From Lachnospiraceae bacterium (GTDB lineage: Bacteria > Bacillota > Clostridia > Lachnospirales > Lachnospiraceae): 64,000 nucleotides of DNA. Below, piece by piece: positions 42,260 through 50,652 of the stretch; the stretch's first letter is position 1; every line of letters starts with the position of its first letter. The stretch is taken from NCBI GenBank assembly GCA_024690825.1, contig JAILOK010000011.1:1-64000 (forward strand), written 5' to 3'. A program made the translations under genes and the position numbers. The notes beneath the pieces were generated by a model. That model worked only from the letters and a program-made list of their open reading frames with translations, ran no database searches and was not told where the DNA came from.

Positions 42260-43501
42260 ATGAAAATAAGAAAGACCTGTATCCTGGCTGTAGTGATTGT
42301 CGTCGTAATGATCACAGGGTGCTCTGTGGAAATCAAAAGCGAAGCGTCTCCAAAGTCAGATAATAAAACCGATCATGCCAAAATGACGGTCGAGCTTATG
42401 GCGATGATTGATGAGGATCCGGAATTAAAAAGCCTGTTTGAAGAATCCATAAAGCTTGCTTCCGTAAACAATCCCGATGAAAATACAAATCCGGTACGCA
42501 CACTCGATGATTATTATGATTTTCTTGACTGGTCATCAACCTGCATGCCCTGGAATATTCTGGATAATAAAAATCCTTCACTGTATTCGAGCATAGACCA
42601 GAGTCTTGATTATTTTTATTACCTGCTGGATCAGCCTCTGCCGGAGCTTGCCGGGAAAGGGTATTATTATCCGTGCCTTGAATATCACGAGCCGGTAGCC
42701 TCCTGGGTGAAGTCTTACTGCAAAGACTGGGGAGAATATCTTTCGACCGAAGACAGCTGGAATGATGATTACTATGAGGTCGTAGCAGCTGACGAAGATT
42801 TCAATATGAAAAAAGGGTGGTATGCCGATACTAATGAGTGGAAAACATTTAATGAGTGGTTTTCAAGAAAACTTAAGGATCCTAAGCAGCGGCCTCTGGC
42901 AGATGCGGACATAATTGCTCCTGCGGATTCTACTCCTCAGGGCATTTGGAAAATAGATGAAAATTCACAGATCGATCTTGGAGTGCAGCTTAAATCCGTG
43001 CGATTTTATAATGTGGAAGATATTATCGGAGAGGACAGCGAATATGAGACTGAGTTTGCCAACGGAACGCTGACCCATACTTTTCTGGATGTTAATGATT
43101 ATCACCGCTATCACTTCCCTGTGAGCGGAACTGTCCTTGAAGTGAGGAAAATAGATGCATTGGATGCAGTTGGCGGGGTTATCTCCTGGGACAGCAGTCA
43201 GAAGAAATATGTTCTTTGGGACAGTAATCCCGGATGGCAGTCGATAGAAACCAGAGACTGTCTGATAATGGATACCGAATACGGAAAGGTTGCAATCCTT
43301 CCGATAGGCATGTCTCAGGTCAGTTCCTGCAACTGGGAAGAAACAGTAAAGCCCGGTGTTTCTGTAAGCGCAGGTGATCCGATGGGATATTTTCTTTTTG
43401 GAGGGAGCGATATAGTTATGATATTCCAGGAAGGGGTAGGGCTTAAACTCGAGGCGGATCATCATATTTTAATGGGTGAACCCTATGCCGACATTGAATA
43501 A
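42260..43501 (+). CDS. Phosphatidylserine decarboxylase-like lipoprotein
   Basis: 413 residues with lipobox TGCS (Cys near 21). C-terminal ~240 residues match PSD: FNEWFSRKL, RPLAD..IAPADSTPQG, TFLDVNDYHRYHFPVSGTVL, and the autocleavage region LFGGSDIVMIF (GGS, the pyruvoyl site). PSD makes phosphatidylethanolamine in the cytosolic membrane face; here a lipoprotein leader would place the domain outside, which is unusual. The N-terminal ~160 residues are unknown. The terminator at 43474 overlaps the stop. Confidence 0.85.
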   Translation: MKIRKTCILAVVIVVVMITGCSVEIKSEASPKSDNKTDHAKMTVELMAMIDEDPELKSLFEESIKLASVNNPDENTNPVRTLDDYYDFLDWSSTCMPWNILDNKNPSLYSSIDQSLDYFYYLLDQPLPELAGKGYYYPCLEYHEPVASWVKSYCKDWGEYLSTEDSWNDDYYEVVAADEDFNMKKGWYADTNEWKTFNEWFSRKLKDPKQRPLADADIIAPADSTPQGIWKIDENSQIDLGVQLKSVRFYNVEDIIGEDSEYETEFANGTLTHTFLDVNDYHRYHFPVSGTVLEVRKIDALDAVGGVISWDSSQKKYVLWDSNPGWQSIETRDCLIMDTEYGKVAILPIGMSQVSSCNWEETVKPGVSVSAGDPMGYFLFGGSDIVMIFQEGVGLKLEADHHILMGEPYADIE

Positions 43502-43521
43502 GGTCGGCAGTTCACCCTTTT
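43474..43521. terminator. Terminator between convergent genes
   Basis: GGGTGAAC/GTTCACCC and TGCCGAC/GTCGGCA stems flank a short loop, then TTTT on the plus strand. It overlaps the decarboxylase stop and touches the TetR end, so it probably serves both convergent genes. Confidence 0.85.
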
Positions 43522-44159
43522 GATCCTTTTTTGCGGATTATAGTATTGTAGGCAGTTTCGAAATCACCTTCAGGCGTTATTCCGATATCCCTGCTTAATT
43601 TCATTCCAAGATTATATACCATCCTGCAGGCTTCTTTTTTCGGAAGCTTCTGACCGTCAAAGATCATCATAAGAGCCAGGCCGTGTGTATATATGACAGT
43701 GTCTCGCACCATCTCTGCGATCTGCGCGGCCGGAATGTCGTATTGCGATGCAAAGATCTTTACGGCTTCCTCATCAAACTGAAACGAGAACATACTGGCA
43801 TCGCCATAAGGTCTTTCTCCGATAGTATCCATCGGATCATCCACATTGAGAAAGCGAAATACATGAGGATGATCACAGGCAATGGATAAATATCTTATGC
43901 CTGAAAGGAAAAATGCCTCTATCGCTTTCCTGCCCTGCATTTCTTTTTCCAGTCCGTCAAACACTTTATGGGCTGCATATGAGTAGAGCTCTTTTTTCAG
44001 CTCGGTCATACTCCCGAACTGCCAGGACACCGGCTGCGTTGAGCAGCCGAGTCTGTCAGCGATAAGTTTGATCGCTACAGCGCTGATCCCGGATTCATCG
44101 AGCAGTTCATATGCTGCTTCCAGTATCATATCTCTTGTGATTTTGGTTTTTCGTCCCAT
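43512..44159 (-). CDS. TetR family regulator
   Basis: 215 residues. N-terminal HTH: DMILEAAYELLDESGISAVAIKLIADRLGCSTQPVSWQF. The rest is the helical ligand domain. In the same direction as and just after two flavoprotein genes, which it likely represses in response to a small compound. Confidence 0.9.
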   Translation of the reverse strand: MGRKTKITRDMILEAAYELLDESGISAVAIKLIADRLGCSTQPVSWQFGSMTELKKELYSYAAHKVFDGLEKEMQGRKAIEAFFLSGIRYLSIACDHPHVFRFLNVDDPMDTIGERPYGDASMFSFQFDEEAVKIFASQYDIPAAQIAEMVRDTVIYTHGLALMMIFDGQKLPKKEACRMVYNLGMKLSRDIGITPEGDFETAYNTIIRKKGSKG

Positions 44160-44170
44160 AACTCTCTCTT

Positions 44171-44821
44171 TTACTGATAAGGCCTGTAGTCAAGCGGTTT
44201 CGTGCATCCCCATCCTTCGGCAATCCTGGCAAACATTTTTTTTGCAAGTGTTTTCTGCAGCAGTCCTACAAAGAGACGCACCGGGGCTGACAGTATTTCC
44301 GGGCCTGTGAACTTCCTGCACTTCTCCGAATGAAAATTGCCGTTAACTGCATATTCACATCCCATTTCTTCATATCGGGAAGTTATCTTGTCTCTCTGCT
44401 CTCCCTCAAAAAATCTTATGGAGAAGTTATCTCCTTTTACAAGCGTACCGCCATAAGTACAACCGAGATTTTCAGAAAGTATTTTAAGATATTCCTCGCC
44501 GCATCGCAACTGGATCCCCTCAGCAAAACCTCCCTGAAGGATAAAAGATATACGCGCATCTCCCTTTTTTGGTGTCAGCGTCTCAAGGAATTCTATGAGA
44601 AGTCCGGGAATGCATTCCACATAAAGAGGGATGGCGATCAGGATCTCGCTGCTTTCATCGAAAGCCTTGCGTATGTCATCCCACTGCTTTCGATCGGATA
44701 TTTCATATTGCTTAAAGGTGGCGGCTTTACTGGTCATTCCCTTGGTAAATTTTTCAAGGATCTTGTCCGTATTGCTGTGAGCCTTGATCCGTGGACTGCC
44801 GTTTATTATCAACACATGCAT
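44171..44821 (-). CDS. NAD(P)H-dependent flavodoxin-like oxidoreductase
   Basis: 216 residues. LIINGSPRIKAHSNTDKIL phosphate loop and ILIAIPLYVECIPG FMN-binding segment of the FMN_red/flavodoxin_2 fold. Likely reduces quinones or nitro compounds. The end of the upstream gene overlaps its start (44809-44821). Confidence 0.85.
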   Translation of the reverse strand: MHVLIINGSPRIKAHSNTDKILEKFTKGMTSKAATFKQYEISDRKQWDDIRKAFDESSEILIAIPLYVECIPGLLIEFLETLTPKKGDARISFILQGGFAEGIQLRCGEEYLKILSENLGCTYGGTLVKGDNFSIRFFEGEQRDKITSRYEEMGCEYAVNGNFHSEKCRKFTGPEILSAPVRLFVGLLQKTLAKKMFARIAEGWGCTKPLDYRPYQ

Positions 44822-45315
44822 GATACTGCCTCCTTTATTTCATCTGTACTGAAAACACCAAGTGATCCGGCCTCAAAATTCAGAGCCGCTCTTGTATTCC
44901 ATTTTTTCAGGTATTCCACATCAGGATTGCCGGTGTAGATTATACCTACATCTGTTCGTTTATCATATCTGGGAACATGACGCATCTGATTTCCGACGAA
45001 TTTAAGATACATTGTTCCGATCGGAATGATCCGGTCATAGATATTTTTTCCTTTATGATCCAGGAATCCAAGAGCCGTGTCGGAGATCACCCACATCTGG
45101 TCGGCATGGGGAAGATTTTTTAATATGATCTCATAATCATCTTTGACAGAACATTCGCCGGGGGTTTTAAGCCAGCAGAAATTACAGCCTATACAGGGAC
45201 TGATGCGCAGAGAATCCGTTTCTATTATCTTGGCATCTATGTTCCTGCTGTCCATTTGTTTTTTCAGTTCATCCGTTATGGAACGATCAAAAGTGGTATT
45301 GACTATCAGAACCAT
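44809..45315 (-). CDS. Iron-sulfur-type flavodoxin family protein
   Basis: 168 residues, FMN reductase fold with IVNTTFDRS at the N-terminus and a four-Cys-like motif CIGCNFCWLKTPGECSVKDD of the iron-sulfur flavoprotein class. Overlaps the following oxidoreductase by 13 bases. The TetR operon promoter lies upstream. Confidence 0.82.
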   Translation of the reverse strand: MVLIVNTTFDRSITDELKKQMDSRNIDAKIIETDSLRISPCIGCNFCWLKTPGECSVKDDYEIILKNLPHADQMWVISDTALGFLDHKGKNIYDRIIPIGTMYLKFVGNQMRHVPRYDKRTDVGIIYTGNPDVEYLKKWNTRAALNFEAGSLGVFSTDEIKEAVSCMC

Positions 45316-45352
45316 TCATAACCTCCTTAATTACTATAATATAAATGCGTTT

Positions 45353-45370
45353 ATATAAACATGTTTATAT
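45353..45370. promoter_or_regulatory. 18-bp perfect palindrome, probable TetR operator
   Basis: ATATAAACATGTTTATAT is a perfect palindrome 38 bases upstream of the start of the flavoprotein/TetR operon (45315). The spacing and symmetry fit a TetR-family operator. TetR control is inferred from the neighbouring gene. Confidence 0.7.
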
Positions 45371-45516
45371 TATATCCGGTCATTTATGAAAGTCAATACC
45401 TGTTTTTTATTTTTTTAACCAAATGAGCAGTCTGATAATCATGTTTCAAAGTTACCGATACATGGTATAATAATGCAAAGCAGGAATATACCTGAAAAAA
45501 AGGCAGCTGCTGGACT

Positions 45517-45574
45517 GTGTCAAGTCTTTTATGAAAGACTTGACACGCAAGCAGGCAAGCCGCTTAAAGCGGCT
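45517..45574 (+). promoter_or_regulatory. Two tandem hairpins before the GNAT gene
   Basis: A 13-bp perfect stem (GTGTCAAGTCTTT with AAAGACTTGACAC, 45517-45546) is followed by a second one (AGCCGC..GCGGCT, 45558-45574). No T run follows, and the ribosome site and ATG (45596) come after. Possible translational or processing control of the GNAT-rhomboid pair. Confidence 0.65.
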
Positions 45575-45595
45575 CACAAACGGAAGGATATAAAT

Positions 45596-46045
45596 ATGAC
45601 AGAATACAGACTTATGACAATCGATGATTATGAAGCTGCATATGATCTCTGGATCAAATGCGGAAACGGGTTGAACAATAAAGATGATTCGCGCGAAGGA
45701 ATAGAAAAATATCTCAAGCGGAATCCGAGCACTTCTTTTGTTGCGGTACTCGACGGAAAGGTGGCAGGTGTCATTCTCTGCGGACACGACGGAAGACGGG
45801 GAATAGTGCAGCATGCCTGTGTATCTCCGGACTGCAGGAGAATGGGGATAGGAAAGAAACTTGTCGACCTTGCTGTTGATGCTCTTAAAAAAGAGGGGAT
45901 CAACAAGGTGCTTCTCGTTGCTTTCAAAAAGAACGAGGGAGGCAATGCCTTTTGGGAATCACAGGGATTTACGATCCGTGAAGATCTGAACTACAGAAAC
46001 AAAGCGCTCACCGAAATGATTCGGATAGATCCGGAGTATATATGA
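45596..46045 (+). CDS. GNAT acetyltransferase
   Basis: 149 residues. DYEAAYDLWIKCGNGLN, CVSPDCRRMGIGKKLV (acetyl-CoA P-loop) and EGGNAFWESQGF. The ATG at 45596 follows CGGAAGGATATAA; the frame is open further up through the hairpins, but this is not coding in my view. Its stop overlaps the next start (ATGA). Confidence 0.9.
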   Translation: MTEYRLMTIDDYEAAYDLWIKCGNGLNNKDDSREGIEKYLKRNPSTSFVAVLDGKVAGVILCGHDGRRGIVQHACVSPDCRRMGIGKKLVDLAVDALKKEGINKVLLVAFKKNEGGNAFWESQGFTIREDLNYRNKALTEMIRIDPEYI

Positions 46046-46614
46046 AGATAAAAGGATTTACAATTACATTTAATGCCCCGGTTGTTCTCAGTATCGTGGC
46101 AGTCAGTTTTATCGCAACACTGCTGAACTATATCACATTTGGCAAAGCAGGTGAGTTTTTATTCATGACATACCACTCATCTTTGCTTTCGCCCATGACG
46201 TGGATACGGGCGTTCACGCACATTTTCGGGCATGCAGACTGGGCGCATCTTGTCGGAAATATGAGTTATCTGCTTCTGTTGGGCCCCATGCTGGAGGAGA
46301 AGTATTCATCTACCACTCTGGCGGCCGTGGCCGCGATCACGGCTTTTGCCACAAGTCTTGTGAATTACATTTTCTTTCCGTCTACTGCGTTATGCGGAGC
46401 CAGCGGAGTAGTATTTGCTTTTATTCTGCTGTCCTCATTTACAAGTTTTAAGGAGGGAGAAATTCCGCTTACATTTATTCTTGTAGCAGTATTCTTTATC
46501 GGACAGCAGATCATCGAAGGAATAACTGTAAGGGATAATATTTCAAATATGGCTCATATCGTCGGAGGCGTAATTGGCGGGTTCCTGGGATATGGGATGA
46601 ATATAAAGAGATGA
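46042..46614 (+). CDS. Rhomboid intramembrane serine protease
   Basis: 190 residues, six hydrophobic segments. Seen: HADWAHLVGNM (oxyanion-type), catalytic GASGVVFA (Ser) and NMAHIVGGVIGG with the catalytic His. The core without extra domains is usual for bacterial rhomboids. The substrate is unknown. Overlaps the GNAT by 4 bases. Confidence 0.93.
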   Translation: MKIKGFTITFNAPVVLSIVAVSFIATLLNYITFGKAGEFLFMTYHSSLLSPMTWIRAFTHIFGHADWAHLVGNMSYLLLLGPMLEEKYSSTTLAAVAAITAFATSLVNYIFFPSTALCGASGVVFAFILLSSFTSFKEGEIPLTFILVAVFFIGQQIIEGITVRDNISNMAHIVGGVIGGFLGYGMNIKR

Positions 46615-46630
46615 TCGGGGGGTTAAGAGC

Positions 46631-47266
46631 GTGGCCATTTCTGTTCTTTGTTACGGGGATTCAAATACATACGGATATATACCCGGATCCGGAATGAGAT
46701 ATCCTAAAGATATCCGCTATCCGGGAAGGTTACAGATGCTGCTCGGAGATGAGTATACTGTCATTGAAGAGGGATGTAACGGAAGGACTACCATATATGA
46801 TGATCCCGTTGACGGCTGGAAGAACGGTCTTGATTATCTGAAACCCTGTCTTCATTCCCACCGACCCGTGGATATAGTGGTACTTATGCTCGGGAGTAAT
46901 GATCTTAAGCATACTTTTCATCTGACGGCGGATAAAATCGCAGAGGGCGCGGGAAAACTTGTAGATGTGATCCGGACATTTTCGGAAGAGAAACAGGGGT
47001 ATGTTCCGAAGATCATCCTTGTGTCTCCGCCGGAGATCGGACCGGGTATATCATCGTCAGCGTTTTACGGGGCCTTTTATGAAGAGGCAATAGAGGAATC
47101 AAAGAAGTTTCCAAAATATTATAAGGAAATTGCGGAAGAAAAGGGCTGTATTTTCTTTGATGCGGCGAAGTATATATCTGCGTCGAAAGAGGATTCTCTG
47201 CATCTGACACCGGAGGGACACGGGATCCTTGCAGAAGAACTGTGCAGAATGATCAGGAATCTTTAG
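46631..47266 (+). CDS. SGNH/GDSL hydrolase
   Basis: 211 residues. GDSNTYG (block I, Ser), LMLGSNDLK (block III) and SLHLTPEGHGIL (Asp and His of block V). Esterase family that may deacetylate carbohydrates; close to arylesterases of the TesA type. GTG start follows GGGGGTTAAG. No leader. Confidence 0.9.
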   Translation: MAISVLCYGDSNTYGYIPGSGMRYPKDIRYPGRLQMLLGDEYTVIEEGCNGRTTIYDDPVDGWKNGLDYLKPCLHSHRPVDIVVLMLGSNDLKHTFHLTADKIAEGAGKLVDVIRTFSEEKQGYVPKIILVSPPEIGPGISSSAFYGAFYEEAIEESKKFPKYYKEIAEEKGCIFFDAAKYISASKEDSLHLTPEGHGILAEELCRMIRNL

Positions 47267-47293
47267 GTTTTTTGGGACACTGGTTTACATGGG

Positions 47294-47339
47294 AATCAAA
47301 TTTTGATTTCTTGACATACAGATGCCAGATTACTACAAT
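47294..47339 (+). promoter_or_regulatory. Promoter and inverted repeat of the Fur-family gene
   Basis: AATCAAA-T-TTTGATT (47294-47308) is a perfect 7-1-7 inverted repeat just upstream of a perfect -35 TTGACA (47311-47316), 17 bases and TACAAT (47334-47339). The spacing suggests autoregulation of the Fur-family gene. Confidence 0.7.
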
Positions 47340-47374
47340 CGGGAAAAGTTCTCATATTGAACAGGAGGCCGGAA

Positions 47375-47788
47375 TTGAGTTCGAGATCAAAATATAAGAC
47401 TAAACAGCGGGAAATAATGATCGGGTACCTTAAGTCTGTTGAAGGGGTTCATATCACGGCAAGTGATGTATGCAATTACTTCAAAGAACAGGGGGCAGCG
47501 ATCGGACAGTCGACGGTTTACCGGCAGTTGGAGAGTCTCGTGGACGAAGGTCTCATAAATAAGTATATAATTGATGCAAACAGTCCTGCCTGCTTTGAAT
47601 ATATTGGTGATGACTGTCATAAGGATGGAGAGGTCTGTTACCATTGTAAGTGTGAAAAATGCGGGAAGCTGATACACTTGAAATGCGATGAGCTTTTCAG
47701 GATACAGGATCACCTGTATGAAGAACACCGCTTCAGGCTTGATCCAAAGCGTACGGTATTCTACGGAGTATGTGAAAAGTGTATCTGA
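47375..47788 (+). CDS. Fur-family metalloregulator (Zur/PerR type)
   Basis: 137 residues. Winged helix with ITASDVCNYFKEQG and GQSTVYRQLESLVDEGLI. The dimerisation part has two Cys pairs (CEKCGK and the C-terminal CEKC) that bind structural zinc, and HKDGEVCYHCKC. The TTG at 47375 follows AGGAGG. A candidate to recognise the TGAnAAT box at 6333, as both fit zinc control. Confidence 0.9.
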   Translation: MSSRSKYKTKQREIMIGYLKSVEGVHITASDVCNYFKEQGAAIGQSTVYRQLESLVDEGLINKYIIDANSPACFEYIGDDCHKDGEVCYHCKCEKCGKLIHLKCDELFRIQDHLYEEHRFRLDPKRTVFYGVCEKCI

Positions 47789-47832
47789 TTTTTAAGGGAT
47801 ATGTCTGAGAGATCATTGAGGAGGGATCTGTG

Positions 47833-49335
47833 ATGATAGAAACGGGTTGGATATCGATACTGCCGCCAATAATCGCAATCGCTCTTGCGCTTATCACAAA
47901 AGAAGTTTATTCATCACTGTTTGTCGGTGTTTTTTCCGGAATGGTGATCTACACCGTGTTTGCGCAGGAACCGTTTACGGCTGTATTTGCACATATGTTT
48001 GACATGATGGCAGAAAAGATTGCCGATAATTCCTATATGATCATATTTCTGGCTCTTCTTTGGGCAGTGATCACTCTGGTAGGAAAATCAGGCGGAATGG
48101 AAGCATATGGCAGATGGGCCGGAAAGAAACTAAAGAGCAGACGCAAAACTTTGCTTGCCACGGCTTTGCTTGGAGTGCTTATCTTCATTGATGACGGTTT
48201 TAACTGCCTGACTATAGGAACAGTCATGAGACCCATTTATGACCGGCAGAAGATATCAAGAGAAAAACTGGCTTATATTATAGATGCTACAGCAGCGCCG
48301 GTTTGTATCATAGCTCCTGTTTCTTCGTGGGCAGTGGCAGTTGCATCAGAGGTCAGCGATAAAAACGGTTTTTGGGTCTTTCTTTCCACGATCCCATATA
48401 ATCTTTACGCTCTTCTAACAATTGTTATGGTTATTTTTATCTGCATCACAGGTAAAGACTTTGGCAAAATGCGGAAAGCGGAAAATAATAATCTTTCTGT
48501 ATTGAAATCTGAGGAGAAGGAATTGAACAATGCTTCGCCAGCCGGTCATGTATACGATCTTGTATTACCAATCGTGGTGCTTATTATCTGCGCGATCCTT
48601 GGGATGGCCTATGTAGGAGGTTTCTTTTCCGGTGTTTCGTTCTCGGAAGCGATCGGGTACAATCCCACGGCGGGTCTGTCGCTGGGAGCATTTGCCGGTC
48701 TTATAATGGCATTTGTTCTGTATATTCCGCGAAGGATCATGAAACCTAAAGAATTTATAAGTTCGATCGTTGACGGGATCGGAAGTATCGTACCGCCAAT
48801 GCTTATTTTAATCCTGTCCTGGAGTCTTGGAGGTGTGTGCCGCCAGATGATCGGAACAGGAGAATTTATTTCAGGTTTCGTTACTCAGGCAGATATATCT
48901 TTCAGAGTGCTTCCGCTTTTAATTTTTATCATTGCTGCGCTCATGTCATTTTCCATGGGTACATCATGGGGGACTTTCGGAATCCTTATACCGATCGTTT
49001 CTATGATCTGTCAGGCTTCTAACGGGGCGGACATGCTTGTTCCGGCGATTGGCGCCACACTTGCAGGATCGGTATACGGAGATCATTGTTCGCCGATTTC
49101 CGATACAACTATTCTGTCATCAACGGGTGCAATGTGCGACCATATCAGGCATGTTGAAACCCAGATACCATATGCCACTCTGGTGGCTGCAGTATGCGCA
49201 GTCGGATACCTGATAATTGGCTTTACCGATATACCGTGGATCGGTTTTTTTGCGGGTGTTGTCATTCTTATCGGCGCGCTTTTGCTGCTTAACGGAAAAA
49301 AAGATAATAAAGAGCTTAAAAACCAGATGGAATGA
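47833..49335 (+). CDS. Na+/H+ antiporter NhaC family transporter
   Basis: 500 residues with about 12 hydrophobic segments. Family signatures: DDGFNCLTIG, APVCIIAPVSSWAV, SMGTSWGTFGILIP, and GSVYGDHCSPISDTTILSSTGA. Exchanges sodium (or amines/organic acids) for protons. Follows the Fur gene after ~40 bases; GTG 47830 or ATG 47833. Confidence 0.92.
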   Translation: MIETGWISILPPIIAIALALITKEVYSSLFVGVFSGMVIYTVFAQEPFTAVFAHMFDMMAEKIADNSYMIIFLALLWAVITLVGKSGGMEAYGRWAGKKLKSRRKTLLATALLGVLIFIDDGFNCLTIGTVMRPIYDRQKISREKLAYIIDATAAPVCIIAPVSSWAVAVASEVSDKNGFWVFLSTIPYNLYALLTIVMVIFICITGKDFGKMRKAENNNLSVLKSEEKELNNASPAGHVYDLVLPIVVLIICAILGMAYVGGFFSGVSFSEAIGYNPTAGLSLGAFAGLIMAFVLYIPRRIMKPKEFISSIVDGIGSIVPPMLILILSWSLGGVCRQMIGTGEFISGFVTQADISFRVLPLLIFIIAALMSFSMGTSWGTFGILIPIVSMICQASNGADMLVPAIGATLAGSVYGDHCSPISDTTILSSTGAMCDHIRHVETQIPYATLVAAVCAVGYLIIGFTDIPWIGFFAGVVILIGALLLLNGKKDNKELKNQME

Positions 49336-49369
49336 GTTTCATTAAAATATGAACATAGGGAGTATTTTC

Positions 49370-49906
49370 ATGGGAAAAAAATCTGTTAAAGAAAACAAGA
49401 ATTATTATCAGGAAAGCAGGGAAAACGCCGGACTTACAAGGGCGCAGGCAAGTGAAGCAATGGATTTTGTATCTGAGAGCCGGATAGAAAAGATCGAAAG
49501 CGAAAAATCCGATCCTCACCCGATAGAAATCCTGGCTATGGCTGATGCATACAAGAATCCATCCCTCTGTAATTTTTACTGTTCTAAAAAATGTCCTATC
49601 GGACAGCAGTATGTTCCGGAGATAAAGATAAGGGATCTTTCCCAGATTGTGCTTGAAATGTTATCTTCCCTCAATTCCCTGAACAAGGAGAAGGATCGTC
49701 TGATCGAGATAACCGCGGACGGGATCATTTCTGACGATGAACTGATGGACTTTGCGGTGATTCAGGACAGGCTTAAGCAGATTTCTCTTACAATAGATTC
49801 TCTTCAGCTTTGGGTTAACAATACCATAGCATCCGGAACCATCGATAAAGATAAACTTGCTAAGGCTCAGGAACGTATCAAAGGATCCTCCTGTTTTATA
49901 AACTGA
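49370..49906 (+). CDS. XRE-type HTH protein with a Cys motif
   Basis: 178 residues. N-terminal Cro/C1 helix-turn-helix (NAGLTRAQASEAM, SRIEKIESEKSDPHPIEILAMADAY) then NFYCSKKCPIG with two Cys and a long helical tail. Family of clostridial regulators of unknown role. The ATG at 49370 follows AGGGAG. Confidence 0.82.
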   Translation: MGKKSVKENKNYYQESRENAGLTRAQASEAMDFVSESRIEKIESEKSDPHPIEILAMADAYKNPSLCNFYCSKKCPIGQQYVPEIKIRDLSQIVLEMLSSLNSLNKEKDRLIEITADGIISDDELMDFAVIQDRLKQISLTIDSLQLWVNNTIASGTIDKDKLAKAQERIKGSSCFIN

Positions 49907-49928
49907 AGCTTATTAATGAAGTGAACAC

Positions 49929-50621
49929 ATGACATTTACGGATAATTTTACGATCTCCTCCGAGGAGGAGCTTATCAGCTTAATAGATGATGCCGGGTTT
50001 GTTCCGTTTTTTGCAAATGAGGTTGAAGGTTTTTCCCTGGAGGAACACATAGCGGACGGCTGCTGGTATGACGATGCCAACGAAAATTTTTGGCCTGCAT
50101 GGGAATGGAAGGGACCGGTCATCAGGAAAATGAAATGTGCTTACGGGAAGTTTCTTCGTAACAAGGCCATGTATATCAGTCCGAAATGGTTTTCTGATTT
50201 TGCAAATTACCGCAGGGACGGATATGACTTTGATGCAAGATATGAAGACGGACTGGTTTCATTCTATGATAAGGAACTGTACGAACTCCTTGATGTTAAT
50301 GCCCCTGTCATGTCAAAGCAGCTGAAGCAGACCGGAGGCTATGGAAAAAACGGGAAAAAGGGTTTTGACACCATGATCACGAGGCTTCAGAAACAGTGTT
50401 ATGTGATCACCAGTGATTTCAGGTATGCGGTTGATAAATCCGGAAATCGGTATGGATGGGGTATCGCGGAATACTCCACACCGGAAAAATTTATGGGGAA
50501 GAAGTTTACGAATACAGTTTACATGCGCACACCTTCGGAGTCATATGCCAGTATAGTAAAGCATCTTAAGAAGATACTGCCGGAGGCCGAAGAGGATCAG
50601 ATAATAAGGATATTGAAGTAA
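49929..50621 (+). CDS. AlkZ-related protein
   Basis: 230 residues. Core phrases GFVPFFANEVEGFS, AYGKFLRNKAMYISPKWF and FANYRRDGYDFDARYEDGL match the AlkZ-related (YcaQ-like) family. True AlkZ/YcaQ are DNA glycosylases for crosslinks; these short relatives lack proof of activity. Located 22 bases after the XRE gene. Confidence 0.75.
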   Translation: MTFTDNFTISSEEELISLIDDAGFVPFFANEVEGFSLEEHIADGCWYDDANENFWPAWEWKGPVIRKMKCAYGKFLRNKAMYISPKWFSDFANYRRDGYDFDARYEDGLVSFYDKELYELLDVNAPVMSKQLKQTGGYGKNGKKGFDTMITRLQKQCYVITSDFRYAVDKSGNRYGWGIAEYSTPEKFMGKKFTNTVYMRTPSESYASIVKHLKKILPEAEEDQIIRILK

Positions 50622-50652
50622 AAGGAAAAAGAATAGTATACAGGCGGTAAAT

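Noticed and set aside
45473-45595. N-terminal extension of the GNAT gene
   Set aside because: The extra 41 codons lie in two perfect hairpins, and the start at 45596 has a good ribosome site.
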